Below, in pieces: positions 6,326 to 7,118 of a stretch of DNA of 7,118 bases (the stretch's first letter is position 1; every line of letters starts with the position of its first letter). Under the pieces are notes generated by a model. That model worked only from the letters and a program-made list of their open reading frames with translations. It did not search any database and was not told where the DNA came from. The translations under genes were made by a program, and so were the position numbers. The stretch covers positions 1 through 7,118 of the forward strand of contig JAJZNH010000912.1 of assembly GCA_021811745.1 (NCBI GenBank). The letters run 5' to 3'. This stretch comes from Acidobacteriota bacterium. GTDB lineage: Bacteria; Acidobacteriota; Terriglobia; Terriglobales; Acidobacteriaceae.

Positions 6326-7118
6326 TCAGCGGCGCCGCAGCCCCACCGGAGCGGTGGAATTGCGAAGCACGAGGTGGGGGTGCAGCGTGGCGCTGGTCTT
6401 GTTCTTCTTTCCCTGCAGGGCCTGCTGGAGGCAGTCGAAGGCCTGCTCGGCGACTTCGCGGCGGGGATGGCGGATCGTAGTCAGCGGCGGTTGCACCATG
6501 CTGACGATCGGGAGATCATCGAAACCGATGATCGATATATCCTTCGGCACGCGGATATGGGCGGCATGGGCAGCCTGTAGCGCGCCCACCGCCATCAGGT
6601 CGTTGGTAGCCAGCACGGCGGTCGGCCGGGGATCGCACGCCAGCAGTTTGGCCATCGCTGTCCGCCCGCCCTCCACGCGCATGTCTCCGGTGGCAATCCA
6701 CTCCGGGCGCAATTGCAGGCCATGCGCCTTCAAGGCTTTCTTAAAAGCCTCTTTCCGCCCCTGCGCGGAACTGAGTAATGGCGGACCGGCAATAAAACCG
6801 ATATCGCGATGGCCGAGAGCCAGCAGGTGATCCAGCGCTTCGCCAAATCCGGTGGCGTATTCGACCGAGACGTTCGGATATTTGGCCGCCAGTTTGCGCT
6901 GATTCATCAGAACCAGCGGGACATTGGCCTTGACCGCCTGCCGCAACGACTCCTCTTCCACTTCGGAGGTCATGACGGCAATTGCGTCGACGCTGCGCTC
7001 GATCATGCGGCGAATGCAGTTATGCAGCCGCTGGGGATCGTAGTTGGTGTGGGTAAAGATGACCTCAATTCCCTCGGCCGACGCCAACGCCTCGAACGCG
7101 TCGATCAACTCGGGAAAG
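6326..7118 (-). CDS. LacI/GalR-family transcriptional regulator (N-terminus outside window)
   Basis: The frame is open to the window edge and gives 263 residues of a sugar-binding repressor. It begins 'FPELIDAFEALA', matching the 'NPFF.EL...' start of the LacI-family ligand domain, so about 70 residues containing the helix-turn-helix are missing; no internal start should be chosen. The visible part is a periplasmic-binding-protein-like fold: 'LALGHRDIGFIAGP' near residue 99, 'LATNDLMAVGAL' near 169 and 'ISIIGFDDLP' near 194, then 'PLTTIRHP' near 211, all family hallmarks. The last residues, 'PVGLRRR', form a basic tail. In such proteins a sugar or sugar phosphate alters operator binding. It lies just upstream of, and on the same strand as, the receptor and GH51 genes, which are its likely targets. 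The effector cannot be told from the visible sequence; arabinose or an arabino-oligosaccharide is a guess from context. Confidence 0.93.
   Translation of the reverse strand, partial: FPELIDAFEALASAEGIEVIFTHTNYDPQRLHNCIRRMIERSVDAIAVMTSEVEEESLRQAVKANVPLVLMNQRKLAAKYPNVSVEYATGFGEALDHLLALGHRDIGFIAGPPLLSSAQGRKEAFKKALKAHGLQLRPEWIATGDMRVEGGRTAMAKLLACDPRPTAVLATNDLMAVGALQAAHAAHIRVPKDISIIGFDDLPIVSMVQPPLTTIRHPRREVAEQAFDCLQQALQGKKNKTSATLHPHLVLRNSTAPVGLRRR

Noticed and set aside
7106..7108. TTG as the start codon of the LacI-type gene
   Set aside because: The frame stays open to the window edge and the residues before it (Phe-Pro-Glu) continue the family motif, so the gene is truncated by the window, not started there.
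1..7118. CRISPR arrays, insertion sequences, tRNA or rRNA genes
   Set aside because: No spaced direct repeats, no transposase-like frame with terminal repeats and no RNA-gene signatures were seen.

Overview
The window looks like a piece of an Acidobacteriota chromosome (Terriglobia/Acidobacteriaceae type). This rests mainly on the 1103-residue Oar-like TonB-dependent receptor: an N-terminal carboxypeptidase-regulatory-like domain, an 'LPLNGRNF' plug motif and a very long beta-barrel. Such proteins are strongly expanded in that phylum. Lineage is inferred from protein style, not from a marker gene.

Layout: positions 1-201 (+) hold the last 66 codons of a gene I cannot identify, followed by a good intrinsic terminator (209-250). 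The rest is on the minus strand and reads right to left. 7118-6326 is a LacI-family repressor whose DNA-binding N-terminus lies outside the window. 6325-5918 is a 408-bp intergenic leader with a candidate sigma-70 promoter, a 12-bp hairpin and two smaller palindromes. 5917-2606 is the TonB-dependent receptor. 2605-2410 is a 196-bp gap holding a very strong intrinsic terminator. 2409-340 is a secreted GH51 alpha-L-arabinofuranosidase. The + strand gene and the GH51 gene converge at about 202-339.

How they may work together: the content (sugar-responsive regulator, outer-membrane receptor, exported arabinofuranosidase) is that of a small polysaccharide-utilisation locus for an arabinose-containing glycan such as arabinan, arabinoxylan or arabinogalactan. 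The receptor would bind or import glycan fragments at the outer membrane, GH51 would remove arabinofuranosyl side groups after export, and the LacI-type protein would derepress the set when a sugar ligand appears. Unlike Bacteroidota loci, no SusD-like lipoprotein is present in the window. The terminator between receptor and GH51 suggests that the two are not expressed 1:1. Enzyme family, receptor family and regulator family are read directly from sequence; substrate and regulatory wiring are inference.
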